From: Hyphomicrobium sp. 12-62-95
Lineage (GTDB): Bacteria > Pseudomonadota > Alphaproteobacteria > Rhizobiales > Hyphomicrobiaceae
NCBI GenBank assembly: GCA_002279935.1
Contig: NCCZ01000004.1
Location: 62,001 to 126,000, forward strand
Reading direction: 5' to 3'
DNA length: 64,000 bases
The notes under the pieces were generated by a model, which saw only the letters and a list, made by a program, of their open reading frames with translations, was not told where the DNA came from and searched no databases. Made by a program: the position numbers and the translations under genes. Positions 1 through 9,543 of the stretch are shown in pieces; position 1 is the first letter of the stretch, and every line of letters starts with the position of its first letter.

Positions 1-516
<516 letters not shown>

Positions 517-561
517 TCAAGCCTGCAAGGAGAAAAATGCCTCCACCTGCCCGTGACCCGG

Positions 562-1692
562 TCAGTCTTGGTTCGCCCCCGCGTCTCGCCCGGCTCCGCG
601 TTGCCCGAGATAGCCCTCACTGCGCATCTCCATCAGCCGCGATGCGGTTCGAACAAACAGGTCCGCGCCATCCCCTGCCGGATAGAGCTTGTCCGGTTCC
701 GCCGCCGCCGACATCACGAGACACGCCCCGCGGTCATAAAGAGTATCGATGAGCGTAATGAACCGCCGCGCTTCGTTCCGCCGGTCGGGAGTGAGTAGCG
801 GAGCGTCCTCGATGATGATGGTTGGATACGCCCGCGCAATCGCAAGGTAGTCCGGTCCCGCCAGCGGCTGACCGCACAGATCGGCAAACGCGAACCGCGC
901 CACCCCGGGCGCCGACGCCGGGACCGGAATGATCCGGCCATTGCACTCCACAGCGGCAGACCGCGCCTCATCCGACCCCGTCAGCCGCACCCAGACCGCA
1001 TCGATCTCCCGCCGCGCCGCATCATCGGCCGGATGAAAGTACAGCGGCTGGCCCTGCAGCTGGTCGAGCCGGTAGTCCCGCGCGGCGGCGACCTCCACCA
1101 CATCGAGCTTCTCGCCCAACATGTCCACGAACGGCAGGAAAAGCTGGCGATTTAGGCCATTCCAGTACAGCCGGTCTGGCGGCACGTTGGAGGTAGCCAC
1201 CACGATGACACCCCGCTCGAACAGCGCTTTAAACAGCCGTCCGAGGATCATGGCGTCGGCGATATCCGTCACGTGGAACTCGTCGAAGCACAAGAGCTGC
1301 GCCTCGCCCGCGATCTCACCCGCAACATATGGGATCGGATCGCCGTCCGTCGTCGCGCGTCCGCGCGCGATGCGCTCGTGAACCTCGGCCATGAATTGAT
1401 GGAAGTGCACCCGCCGCCGCGGACTGAAACCAACGGCCAGATGGAACAGGTCCATCATCATGGTCTTGCCGCGGCCGACGGAGCCCCAGATATACAAACC
1501 GCGCGGAGCTTTCTGTGCTGCGCGCTTTGCGGGACGAAAGATCGACAGCGGCGAAGCGCGTTCGGCACGATGTCCTTCAAGCGCGATCGCAAGCGCATCG
1601 AGCCGCTCGACAACAAGTGCTTGCGCCGAATCGTTTTCGATCTGGCCCGAAGCCACCCTTTGCTGATAGTATTGCCAAACGCGGCCCGGCAT
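562..1692 (-). CDS. zapE: Cell division protein ZapE / AFG1-family ATPase
   Basis: A 376-residue AAA-like ATPase. Family members (ZapE in E. coli, AFG1/LACE1 in mitochondria) act at the inner membrane or Z ring. Walker A is GSVGRGKT at residues 70-77, Walker B is LCFDEFHV at about 134-141, and a sensor-type segment ATSNVPPDRLYWNGL follows. An open frame continues about 166 codons upstream, but that stretch is compositionally unlike a protein and includes the hairpin repeats of the intergenic region. I chose the ATG giving MPGRVWQYYQQRV because family proteins begin this way and the length then fits E. coli ZapE. It lies upstream of mdh, probably co-expressed. Confidence 0.9.
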   Translation of the reverse strand: MPGRVWQYYQQRVASGQIENDSAQALVVERLDALAIALEGHRAERASPLSIFRPAKRAAQKAPRGLYIWGSVGRGKTMMMDLFHLAVGFSPRRRVHFHQFMAEVHERIARGRATTDGDPIPYVAGEIAGEAQLLCFDEFHVTDIADAMILGRLFKALFERGVIVVATSNVPPDRLYWNGLNRQLFLPFVDMLGEKLDVVEVAAARDYRLDQLQGQPLYFHPADDAARREIDAVWVRLTGSDEARSAAVECNGRIIPVPASAPGVARFAFADLCGQPLAGPDYLAIARAYPTIIIEDAPLLTPDRRNEARRFITLIDTLYDRGACLVMSAAAEPDKLYPAGDGADLFVRTASRLMEMRSEGYLGQRGAGRDAGANQD

Positions 1693-2315
1693 TGCGCACC
1701 TTGGGTGAGTGATGCATGAGCTAGCCCCATCACCGTCATGCGCTGCAAGCACCTCGTGACGGTATGCCCCACACCCGCCTGCGGAGTGTGGGCAACAAGA
1801 GAGCCCCACACCCGCCTGCGGAGTGTGGGCATCACAAGAGCCCCCCACACCGGTGTCCCGATGTGGGACACGTGCAGCAGCAGAAGTGCCCAACCCCAAA
1901 ACCGCTCGTCGGTTTCGAAGTCGGGCGAAGGAAGTGAGCCAGACATCATCCGCCACGATCCTGTGACGGTGTTGTCGATGCGTAAGGTTCGAGAGCCAAC
2001 AAGCACACGCGAGTGTGCGGCAAGAGTTCGAGCGGAGATTTTGGACAGTGGAAAAGTTTGAGTGAGGGAGATCGCGGCGTTCGAATTTCTCACGTACGAA
2101 GAGTCGAGTGAGACGCTTCACTTCACGCGAGATCGCGAATTCGCAATCTACATCCCCGGAATCGCTCAAAAATTGCGGCGTTTGCGCCACACTTTTCGCA
2201 ATTGGACAAAAATATCGACGCGAAATCGAATTTCGATGTCAACAAAACTATCGAACTTGCGCATATTTTTTTCGTGATCGAAATGATTCGGTCTTATTCA
2301 GAGGGAGAGAGAACT
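1693..2315. other. Long intergenic region between zapE and the H1-like gene
   Basis: About 620 bases with no convincing gene. The part next to zapE holds three hairpin-forming repeats, annotated separately. The part from about 2060 to 2310 is AT-richer than the surroundings and must hold the promoter of the small basic protein. zapE must also be transcribed from here, since the two genes are divergent. Short open frames here lack codon bias and ribosome binding sites and were rejected. Confidence 0.6.
1768..1867. repeat. Three tandem CCCACAC/GTGTGGG hairpins
   Basis: Two near-identical units (1768-1792 and 1805-1829) each have 7-bp arms CCCACAC and GTGTGGG around the loop CGCCTGCGGA. A third, divergent unit (1844-1867) has arms CCCACA and TGTGGG around a longer loop. 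The units are 37-39 bp apart. They lie in the leader side of zapE. No run of T follows, so they are not a classic intrinsic terminator. They could be an extragenic palindromic element or an RNA-level structure. Confidence 0.75.
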
Positions 2316-2438
2316 ATGGCTAAGGCAGCAAAGAAGGCAGTGAAGAAGGCAACGGCGAAGCGCGCTCCGGCCAAGAAGGCCACCAAGGCAGCGAAGAAGC
2401 CGGCCAAGAAGGCTGCAAAGAAGAAGCGCGCGGCCTAA
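2316..2438 (+). CDS. Small histone-H1-like Lys/Ala-rich DNA-binding protein
   Basis: A 40-residue protein made almost entirely of Lys, Ala, Arg, Thr and Pro, with AKKA-type repeats (for example KKATKAAKKPAKKAAKKK). This resembles the basic tails of bacterial H1-like proteins (Hc1, AlgP, HctB types), which bind nucleic acid without sequence specificity. The ATG follows a purine-rich ribosome binding site (GAGGGAGAGAG) with short spacing. An intrinsic terminator lies about 70 bases downstream, so it is probably a single-gene transcript. A longer in-frame extension upstream was rejected because it is AT-rich and lacks the composition of the tail. Confidence 0.75.
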   Translation: MAKAAKKAVKKATAKRAPAKKATKAAKKPAKKAAKKKRAA

Positions 2439-2509
2439 AGCCGACGTTTCTTTGCTCTGCACCCGATTGGGCATCGGGAGTGGAGCCGGTCCAAAAGACC
2501 GAAATCTTA

Positions 2510-2547
2510 AAGGCCGGTGGCTGCGAGACGCGCCACCGGCCTTCTTC
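2510..2547 (+). terminator. Hairpin terminator after the H1-like gene
   Basis: A perfect 12-bp stem, AAGGCCGGTGGC paired with GCCACCGGCCTT, with a 10-base loop, followed by CTTC. The T-tract is short. It lies between the plus-strand H1-like gene and the minus-strand sdhB and could stop transcription from the plus strand. Confidence 0.6.
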
Positions 2548-2630
2548 ATGCCTGCATCAGCAACATAATATAAGTTGATTCAGCAATTCGACGGGTTGCG
2601 GCGCGGCGCCTTTGCAAAGGTCGAATGCAA

Positions 2631-3410
2631 TTAAACCCGCCGCTGCACCATCAGCTTTTTCAATTCAGCAATCGCCTTGGCCGGCGACAGCCCCTTGGGG
2701 CAGGCCTTGGTGCAATTCATGATCGTGTGGCAACGGTAGAGCCGGAACGGATCTTCCAGATTGTCCAGACGATCCCCGGTCGCCTCGTCGCGACTGTCGA
2801 TCACCCAGCGATACGCCTGCAAAAGAACGGCCGGACCCAGATAGCGGTCCGAATTCCACCAGTAGCTCGGGCAAGACGTCGAGCAGCAGGCGCACAGAAT
2901 GCACTCATAGAGCCCGTCGAGCTTCTCGCGATCTTCGCGCGATTGCTTCCATTCTTTCGGCGGCGTCGGCGTATCCGTCTTGAGCCAGGGCTCGATCGAA
3001 CGAAGCTGCGCATAGAAGTTCGTCATATCCGGCACGAGGTCCTTTACGACCTTCATGTGCGGCAGCGGATAGATCGCAACCGGCCCCTTCACCTCGTCGA
3101 TGCCCTTCAGGCACGCCAAATAATTGGTCCCGTCGATATTCATCGAGCACGACCCGCAGATGCCTTCCCGGCATGAGCGCCGGAACGTCAACGTCGGATC
3201 GATCTCGTTCTTGATCTTGATGAGCGCGTCCAGAACCATCGGACCGCACTGGTCCTGATTGATCCAATACGTATCGACATGCGGGTTCTGCCCGTCATCG
3301 GGCGTCCAGCGATAAACGCGAAACTCGCGCCAATGGCCCTCGCCTTCCGGCGCGTTCCAGGTCTTACCCGTCGTCAACTTCGAGTTCTTGGGAAGCGTCA
3401 GCTGCACCAT
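2631..3410 (-). CDS. sdhB: Succinate dehydrogenase iron-sulfur subunit
   Basis: SdhB, 259 residues, passes electrons from the flavin of SdhA to quinone in complex II at the inner membrane. All three cluster-binding motifs are visible: [15 protein letters not shown] plus a downstream Cys for the 2Fe-2S centre, [12 protein letters not shown] for 4Fe-4S, and [14 protein letters not shown] for 3Fe-4S. The start was placed at the ATG giving [11 protein letters not shown]; an upstream in-frame ATG adds 13 residues not typical of the family. Unusually, an unrelated gene separates it from sdhA. Confidence 0.95.
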   Translation of the reverse strand: MVQLTLPKNSKLTTGKTWNAPEGEGHWREFRVYRWTPDDGQNPHVDTYWINQDQCGPMVLDALIKIKNEIDPTLTFRRSCREGICGSCSMNIDGTNYLACLKGIDEVKGPVAIYPLPHMKVVKDLVPDMTNFYAQLRSIEPWLKTDTPTPPKEWKQSREDREKLDGLYECILCACCSTSCPSYWWNSDRYLGPAVLLQAYRWVIDSRDEATGDRLDNLEDPFRLYRCHTIMNCTKACPKGLSPAKAIAELKKLMVQRRV

Positions 3411-3571
3411 GGGCCGGTGTCGATCCTCGCGATGAGCAATAAAATCCAATGAGCGCCAAGGATTGGAGCCCTAGGCCACCCCTGTCAACGCAGCCGAACG
3501 GTCGTTGGATGCGGTTCTTTGCCCTCATTGATCCTGCAAACCACATCAGCCGCGGACTTTGGTCGAAACCC

Positions 3572-4234
3572 TTAATCGGGCCGGTACTTTCGCAATTCGC
3601 GCACTAATTGCGTCAGCCGCTCGGCGATCTCCGCGCCCCCATCCACGGCGACCTTCAAAGTCGCCCGGTTCTGAATGAGCTTATTTAGCCGTTCCTGGCA
3701 TTCCCCGAACGCGAAATACAAGGTCTCCGGCGCATCGACTTCGCCGTCCTCAACCGCGCACATCACGTCGAACGCGTTCTGCGACGCCAGCACGAGCATA
3801 GAGGCTACATCGTTCATCAACTGGTGAAAGAGCCGGCTGCCATCCGGCCCAACCCGCGCCCCGTGCACGCCGAACTTCAGCGGCGACGACCCTTGCGCGC
3901 CCTCCCCGGCAAACAGCTTCGGATTGCGCTGGAACCGCCGGAAAATCTCCGTCAACCCGAGACAGCACGTCTCCAGTTCGCGGATCGCGGTCGCCGCTTT
4001 CCGCCGGGCCTTGGAACGGTCCGGCGTGCGCTCCTCCGCCGTCCAATTGATCGCGGCGATGGAAGCAATGGCCCCGAGCGCGGCCAAAGCCGGCAAAACG
4101 GCCGTAAAAGGATCGGGTGCGATCCGGCTATCCGCCGCGCGCGGGTCCTCGCCTGCCGGGGGCTCGTTGCCCTTGTCGCTGCCTTTGCGGGTCGGTAGTG
4201 CCACGCGCGCTCCAGGTTGCCTCTGCGGTCGCAA
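3572..4234 (-). CDS. Hypothetical membrane-anchored protein inside the sdh operon
   Basis: 220 residues, not recognised. The N-terminal 40 residues are basic and polar. A hydrophobic segment at about 43-65 (FTAVLPALAALGAIASIAAI) could span the membrane. The rest is a mainly helical soluble part with several Cys and hydrophobic heptads, ending in KYRPD. It lies between sdhA and sdhB on the same strand, with gaps of 111 and 161 bases, so it may be transcribed with them. Many alphaproteobacteria have sdhA next to sdhB, so this gene is an insertion. No function should be assumed from the position. The start is uncertain. Confidence 0.6.
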   Translation of the reverse strand: MRPQRQPGARVALPTRKGSDKGNEPPAGEDPRAADSRIAPDPFTAVLPALAALGAIASIAAINWTAEERTPDRSKARRKAATAIRELETCCLGLTEIFRRFQRNPKLFAGEGAQGSSPLKFGVHGARVGPDGSRLFHQLMNDVASMLVLASQNAFDVMCAVEDGEVDAPETLYFAFGECQERLNKLIQNRATLKVAVDGGAEIAERLTQLVRELRKYRPD

Positions 4235-4345
4235 CCCATCCCTTAGCGCAGCCCGGCTCCCGCCGCCACCCGGGACGGCAAGAGCATAACTGGTACACCG
4301 CGGCTGGCCACAAACCGGAGCGCCAGGCGGCGCTCCAAACCCGGA

Positions 4346-6184
4346 TCAATACACGCGAGCCTTAGGCTCGATGTACTTGATTTCGTTCGTCAGCGTGCGC
4401 GTGTGCACCGGCCGGCTGTCGAGCCGGACCTGCCGTGTCCCGTAATCCGCGAACGCCAGCGTATGTTTCATCCACTGCGCGTCGTCTCGATTGGGATAGT
4501 CCTCGCGCGCATGCGCCCCGCGGCTTTCCTTGCGGTGCGCCGCCCCCGCGACCGTCACGGCCGCTTGAGCAATCAGGTTGTCGAATTCCAGCGTTTCGAT
4601 CAAATCCGAGTTCCACACCAGCGACCGGTCGGTGACGCGGATGTCCTCCACGCCCTTCCAGATCTCGCCGATCTTCGCCACGCCCTCTTCCAGTATTGGC
4701 CCATCACGGAACACCGCACAGTTGGCCTGCATGGTCTTTTGCATTCTCAGCCGCAACGCCGCCGTCGGCGTTCCGCCATTCGCGTTCCGGTACCGGTCGA
4801 GCCGATCGAGTGCCTTGTCCGTCGCCGCACGCGGCAATTCCGGCTGTGTCGCACGCCGCTCCACCGTATCGGCGCACTTCAACGCCGCCGCCCGGCCAAA
4901 CACGACCAGATCGATGAGCGAGTTTGAACCCAAACGGTTCGCACCATGCACCGAGACGCACGCAGCCTCCCCAATCGCCATCAACCCCGGCACGACCGTA
5001 TCCGGGTTGCCACCCTTCAACGTCAGCACCTCGCCGTGATAGTTTGTCGGTATGCCGCCCATATTGTAATGCACCGTCGGAATAACCGGAATCGGCTGCC
5101 GGCGCAGATCGACGCCGGAGAAGATCCGCGCACTCTCCGTGATGCCCGGCAGACGCTCGGCCAGGATCTTCGGATCGAGATGGTCGAGATGCAGGTAGAT
5201 GTGATCTCCGTCTGGGCCCACGCCACGGCCTTCGCGGATCTCAATCGTCATCGAGCGCGAGACCACGTCCCGCGACGCCAGATCCTTGGCATGCGGGGCA
5301 TAGCGCTCCATGAATCGCTCGCCCTTCGAATTGGTCAGATACCCGCCTTCGCCGCGCGCGCCTTCCGTGATCAACACGCCGGCGCCGTAGATACCCGTCG
5401 GATGGAACTGCACGAATTCCATGTCCTGCAGCGGCAGCCCGGCGCGCAGCACCATGGCGTTGCCGTCGCCCGTGCACGTATGCGCCGACGTCGCTGAAAA
5501 GTAAGCGCGTCCATAACCGCCCGTCGCCAGAATGGTCCGCTTCGAACGAAAACGATGGATGCTCCCATCCTCCATGCACATGGCGATCACACCACGGCAT
5601 GCGCCCTCGTCGTCCATGATCAAATCGAGCGCAAAATACTCGATGAAAAACTCCGCCGAATGGCGCAGCGACTGGCCATAAAGTGTGTGCAGCATCGCGT
5701 GCCCGGTGCGATCGGCAGCCGCACATGTCCGCTGTGAGGGCGGCCCCTCGCCATATTCGGTCGTCATACCGCCGAATGGGCGCTGATAAATCTTCCCGTC
5801 TTCGGTGCGGCTGAACGGGACGCCGTAATGATCGAGTTCATAAACGGCTTCCGGCGCATTCCGGCACAGATACTCAATCGCATCCTGGTCGCCCAGCCAG
5901 TCGGACCCCTTGACGGTGTCGTACATGTGCCAGCGCCAGTTATCCGGCCCCATGTTCGCCAACGACGCAGCGATCCCGCCCTGCGCCGCCACCGTGTGCG
6001 AGCGCGTCGGAAACACCTTCGTCACGCACGCCGTCTTGAGACCCGCTTCCGCGCATCCCAGCGTCGCGCGCAAGCCCGCCCCACCCGCACCCACGACCAC
6101 AACGTCATAGGTATGATCGACGATCGGATAGGCTTGTCCGTTCGCGGACGCCTGACCCGTTGCCCCGTTCGCCTTGCCAGCCAT
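4346..6184 (-). CDS. sdhA: Succinate dehydrogenase flavoprotein subunit
   Basis: SdhA, 612 residues, oxidises succinate to fumarate with covalently bound FAD. Visible: the dinucleotide-binding motif [15 protein letters not shown] near residues 30-44, the FAD-attachment His in [14 protein letters not shown], and the substrate-site segments [22 protein letters not shown] and [15 protein letters not shown]. The C-terminus ends in [10 protein letters not shown], as usual. It follows sdhD by 7 bases and heads into the inserted hypothetical gene and sdhB. Confidence 0.97.
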   Translation of the reverse strand: MAGKANGATGQASANGQAYPIVDHTYDVVVVGAGGAGLRATLGCAEAGLKTACVTKVFPTRSHTVAAQGGIAASLANMGPDNWRWHMYDTVKGSDWLGDQDAIEYLCRNAPEAVYELDHYGVPFSRTEDGKIYQRPFGGMTTEYGEGPPSQRTCAAADRTGHAMLHTLYGQSLRHSAEFFIEYFALDLIMDDEGACRGVIAMCMEDGSIHRFRSKRTILATGGYGRAYFSATSAHTCTGDGNAMVLRAGLPLQDMEFVQFHPTGIYGAGVLITEGARGEGGYLTNSKGERFMERYAPHAKDLASRDVVSRSMTIEIREGRGVGPDGDHIYLHLDHLDPKILAERLPGITESARIFSGVDLRRQPIPVIPTVHYNMGGIPTNYHGEVLTLKGGNPDTVVPGLMAIGEAACVSVHGANRLGSNSLIDLVVFGRAAALKCADTVERRATQPELPRAATDKALDRLDRYRNANGGTPTAALRLRMQKTMQANCAVFRDGPILEEGVAKIGEIWKGVEDIRVTDRSLVWNSDLIETLEFDNLIAQAAVTVAGAAHRKESRGAHAREDYPNRDDAQWMKHTLAFADYGTRQVRLDSRPVHTRTLTNEIKYIEPKARVY

Positions 6185-6191
6185 GCTGCGT

Positions 6192-6572
6192 TCAAGCTCC
6201 GAAATAAAGTTTCAGGACGGCCAGAATGCTAGCCGCGCCGACCGCGATGGCGAAGAAGGTATTGAGCATCAAAAGAGCGATCTTCGCCCCTTCGCCATGC
6301 ACATAGTCCTCGATGATGACCTGCATCCCGAGCCGCATATGGATTACCGCCGAAAGCACCAAGAGGATCAGTGGCAGCGCAAATTCAGGACGCTTCAGCG
6401 CCGCAACCACCGTTGCGTGATCCGCACCTGCCAGCGAAACCAGGATCGCAACCACGATCACGGACAGCACGAGGTTGGACACCGCCGTGACACGTTGCTT
6501 CCAGAAATGATCGGCGCCTTCCTTGGCCGAGCCAAGGTAGCGCGCATTTTTGAGCGGAGTTCTCAGCGACAT
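6192..6572 (-). CDS. sdhD: Succinate dehydrogenase membrane anchor subunit
   Basis: 126 residues with three predicted transmembrane helices. The segment [17 protein letters not shown] in the second half is the family signature, carrying the heme-ligand His region and the Asp-Tyr pair near the quinone site. It starts 5 bases after the sdhC stop, so the two are translationally close. The start at [19 protein letters not shown] is typical of alphaproteobacterial SdhD; an upstream ATG would overlap sdhC. Confidence 0.93.
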   Translation of the reverse strand: MSLRTPLKNARYLGSAKEGADHFWKQRVTAVSNLVLSVIVVAILVSLAGADHATVVAALKRPEFALPLILLVLSAVIHMRLGMQVIIEDYVHGEGAKIALLMLNTFFAIAVGAASILAVLKLYFGA

Positions 6573-6576
6573 CCCC

Positions 6577-6993
6577 TCAACCCCCCATCGCGCCAATGGC
6601 AAAATACCACACAACCGCAGTCAGCAGCACCGATGCAACCCCCGTCCCCCACGACAGAAGATCGATGGTCGCGTGCTCGTAGCCGACGCCAAAATCCCAG
6701 ATGAAATGCCGGATGCCACCCAGCGCATGATGAATCAGCGCCCACGTATACCCGGCCAGCACGATCCAACCCGGCCACGTATTCAAATACCCGCTGATCG
6801 TCTGAAACGCCTCAGGCCCGGATGCGGCAGCGATCAGCCAAACAGCAAGCACGAGGGTGCCGAAATACAGAGCGGCGCCCGTGATGCGATGCAAGATCGA
6901 CATCACCATGTTGATAAGCGGACGGTAAATCTGGAGGTGCGGCGACAGCGGCCGATCGACTTTGGCCCCGCGCCCCGTCGTAGCTTCAGACAT
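6577..6993 (-). CDS. sdhC: Succinate dehydrogenase cytochrome b556 subunit
   Basis: 138 residues, first gene of the sdh operon. The motif RPLSPHLQIYRPLINMVMSILHR near the N-terminus is the SdhC signature, and SILHRITG carries the Ser/Arg quinone-site residues. Three hydrophobic helices follow. The His-rich segment IHHALGGIRHFIWD contains the likely heme b ligand. It forms complex II with SdhD, SdhA and SdhB. Confidence 0.95.
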   Translation of the reverse strand: MSEATTGRGAKVDRPLSPHLQIYRPLINMVMSILHRITGAALYFGTLVLAVWLIAAASGPEAFQTISGYLNTWPGWIVLAGYTWALIHHALGGIRHFIWDFGVGYEHATIDLLSWGTGVASVLLTAVVWYFAIGAMGG

Positions 6994-7137
6994 GAAGGCT
7001 CCCGGGTATCTGGATATCCCGCCTTCTAGCCCGCCCCGCCCGCCGCCGCAATTTGCCAGAGGGGCGCAGACCTAAGGTCTAACCCCCTGGCATAGCGGCA
7101 AGGTCGCGGATTCCGTCCCTGCAACGCTGAGCCAGCG

Positions 7138-8115
7138 TCACTCCAGCGAGTTGATGATTGACTTGGCGAGGCCTGTCCCGCTTTCGAAGGCATGTTCGGC
7201 TAGCCGGCCAAGACACCAGTCGCCGGCCGCCCCGACACAATGCTCGTGCGAGTAGATAAAGGTCTCCCCGAGCGACTGCTCCACCAGCCCATGCCGCCAC
7301 AGGTAGGCCGACTTCCGGTTCGGCCGCACCGGCGGCAGTCCCAGCGCGTGCGAGGCCTCACTCCACAGCTCATCCGCCACCGCGTCCGGATCGACATCTT
7401 CGGTCTGCCGGCTCCATGTTGGAGAGGCATGAATGACGATCGTCTCGCCACGGCCGCCACGGCCCGGCTTAGTATTGTTGCGCGCGATCCAGCGGATCGT
7501 TTCGGTCATATCCGAAAACACATCCTGTTCCGGCAGCACGCGCTCATCGAATTGAATCATAAGTGCCCAGCACGGCGCCATGCGCACCCGTCCCATGATT
7601 TGCGTCATGTCGCCGACCCGGCCAAGCAACAAGCGGGCTTCCGGCGCCGGGACGCACACCGCGACCGCTGCAAACGGCCCCACGGACGTTTCATCCTCGA
7701 ACCAGATTTTCCAGCTCTTATCGACGCGCTCCAGAGTATGAACCCGGCGCGATGTCTGAATGCGCAGGCTCTCGGTCAACGGCCGCACGATCGACGCCAT
7801 GCCCGGCGTCCCCACGATCCACGAATTCATCTGGCCGCCACCCTCGGGACCGCTCACCTGGCTCCGTGGGGTCCAGCGGGCCGCATAACCAAGGTCACTG
7901 ACTTCATCGAGAAAATTGCGGAATTTGGCCGAGCGCCCCGTCAGATACTGCGCGCCATAATCAAAGCTATCCGTGCCCAGCCGCGCCGTGGCCAGCCGCC
8001 CGCCAATCACGCGCTCCTGCTCAAAGACCTCCACGAAGAAGCCCGCCCGGCGCAAGTCCCGAGCGCATGACAGCCCCGCAAGCCCAGCTCCAATGACGGC
8101 GACTTTTAATGTCAC
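7138..8115 (-). CDS. NAD(P)/FAD-dependent oxidoreductase, renalase-like
   Basis: 325 residues. The N-terminus has a clear FAD Rossmann motif (VAVIGAGLAGLSCARDL, then VFEQERVIGGRLAT), followed by DYGAQYLTGRS, a pattern shared by renalase-like and amine-oxidase-like flavoproteins. The C-terminus GAAGDWCLGRLAEHAFESG is the second FAD-contact motif. The physiological substrate cannot be read from sequence. It stands alone between sdhC and the MaoC-type gene, all on the minus strand. Confidence 0.8.
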   Translation of the reverse strand: MTLKVAVIGAGLAGLSCARDLRRAGFFVEVFEQERVIGGRLATARLGTDSFDYGAQYLTGRSAKFRNFLDEVSDLGYAARWTPRSQVSGPEGGGQMNSWIVGTPGMASIVRPLTESLRIQTSRRVHTLERVDKSWKIWFEDETSVGPFAAVAVCVPAPEARLLLGRVGDMTQIMGRVRMAPCWALMIQFDERVLPEQDVFSDMTETIRWIARNNTKPGRGGRGETIVIHASPTWSRQTEDVDPDAVADELWSEASHALGLPPVRPNRKSAYLWRHGLVEQSLGETFIYSHEHCVGAAGDWCLGRLAEHAFESGTGLAKSIINSLE

Positions 8116-8331
8116 GCCGAGGATCCCTAAAAACCTCCGCCCCCTGATGAGACGTAGTCGGACAAATACGCCGATTGGCGAGGGGATGTCACGCTTGCCG
8201 CGTTACGCGGCATTTGGCTTGCTCCCCCAATCCTAGAAAGTCTGTTTAGCGATAAATCGACAACAATCAGCTAACCGGAGGTAACACTACCACCGGCTCA
8301 ACCTTAGCGAGCGTGAAAATTAACGCTTCGT

Positions 8332-9390
8332 CTACCGGGGCAGCACGACCCAAGCGTCGAAATCGAGGATCACGCCCTCGGCATATTCGCCGCTATCTTT
8401 TTTCAACGGAAACGCCGCGCAGTCCTGGTTCTTCACTGCCACCAGACGAATGCGCAGAGCACCGACATCGCTCCGGCCCGGAATTTCAGCCTTCTCCAGA
8501 ATTTCCGACCAAGCATAGACGGTATCGCCCGCAAACAGTGGCGCCACATGCCGCCCGCCGTTGATCGCCGCCAGATGGAACGCGTTGTTCAAGCCGTTGA
8601 ACGACAGCGCGCGCGCCAAAGAAATCACGACGCCGCCGTAGATGATCCGCTTGCCGAACCGGCCCTTGGACTCAGTGTGCTGATTGAAGTGCACCTTCGC
8701 GGTGTTCTGATAGAGCCGCGTCGCCATCTGGTGTTCGGCTTCCTCGATCGTCATGCCATCAACATGGTCGATCTTCTCGCCCACATCATAGTCACCCCAG
8801 CGATAGGGGCTTCCCGCCAGCGCCAGATCGTAAGCGGCCGTGTTGATCGCCGGCACCGCCGAGCCCAGTTCCGATGGATCGATCCGGTCGGGCAGCTTCG
8901 GCACCACGGCCTCACCAACGGGAGCATTCTTGTCCCGCTTGCGCACCATCACCCAGCGCACGTACTCCAGCACGACCTCGCCGTTCTGGTTCCGCCCCGT
9001 TGACCGCACGTAAACCGTGCCCGTTTCCTTGTTCGAATTCTCCTTCAGCCCGATCACTTCCGACACCGTCGAAAGCGTATCGCCGGGATAAGCGGGCTTC
9101 AAAAAGCGGCCGCTCGCATAGCCGAGGTTGGCGATCGCATTGAGCGAGATATCCGGCACCGTCTTGCCGAACACCACATGAAAGGTCAGCAGATCGTCGA
9201 GCGGCGCACGCGGGTATCCAATCGCCTTGGCGAACTGATCCGACGAGGTCACTGCGAACCGCGGCCCATAAAGGCTCATGTAAACCGCCGCATCGCCTTC
9301 CGTGACCGTGCGCGGCGTCGAATGCGTCAGGATCTGACCGAATCTATAATCTTCGAAGAAGTTGCCGGCATTGGTCTTGGTCGTCGTCAT
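8332..9390 (-). CDS. Mesaconyl-CoA hydratase (two-hotdog MaoC-family dehydratase)
   Basis: 352 residues forming two MaoC-like hotdog halves. The segments GNFFEDYRFGQILTHSTPRTVTEGD, KPAYPGDTLSTVSEV and KIDHVDGMTIEEAEHQMATRL fit the long MaoC proteins that hydrate mesaconyl-CoA to beta-methylmalyl-CoA in the ethylmalonyl-CoA pathway. This pathway regenerates glyoxylate from acetate or C1 carbon in bacteria lacking isocitrate lyase. The next gene on the same strand encodes a malyl-CoA lyase/thioesterase-like protein, which supports the assignment. The start is the ATG giving MTTTKTNAGN; further upstream ATGs lack family similarity. Assignment to this substrate is from family resemblance. Confidence 0.75.
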   Translation of the reverse strand: MTTTKTNAGNFFEDYRFGQILTHSTPRTVTEGDAAVYMSLYGPRFAVTSSDQFAKAIGYPRAPLDDLLTFHVVFGKTVPDISLNAIANLGYASGRFLKPAYPGDTLSTVSEVIGLKENSNKETGTVYVRSTGRNQNGEVVLEYVRWVMVRKRDKNAPVGEAVVPKLPDRIDPSELGSAVPAINTAAYDLALAGSPYRWGDYDVGEKIDHVDGMTIEEAEHQMATRLYQNTAKVHFNQHTESKGRFGKRIIYGGVVISLARALSFNGLNNAFHLAAINGGRHVAPLFAGDTVYAWSEILEKAEIPGRSDVGALRIRLVAVKNQDCAAFPLKKDSGEYAEGVILDFDAWVVLPR

Positions 9391-9543
9391 GGCGCGCGCC
9401 CTCATGTCGGAACGTCTGAAAGTGATCGGAAAAACGGGATTTCTGGACGCGATTAGAGCCTCCAGCGCAGGCTGTCCACCGCCCATGCCGTCTCAGGTGC
9501 CCGTCCCCGCCGCGCGCAAGCGTCGCAGCGGCGGCCCCGGCTA

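Noticed and set aside
1693-2190. N-terminal extension of zapE through the hairpin repeats
   Set aside because: The extra residues have no family similarity and include translated repeat sequence (THTPQAGVG twice). The internal ATG gives a normal ZapE start and length.
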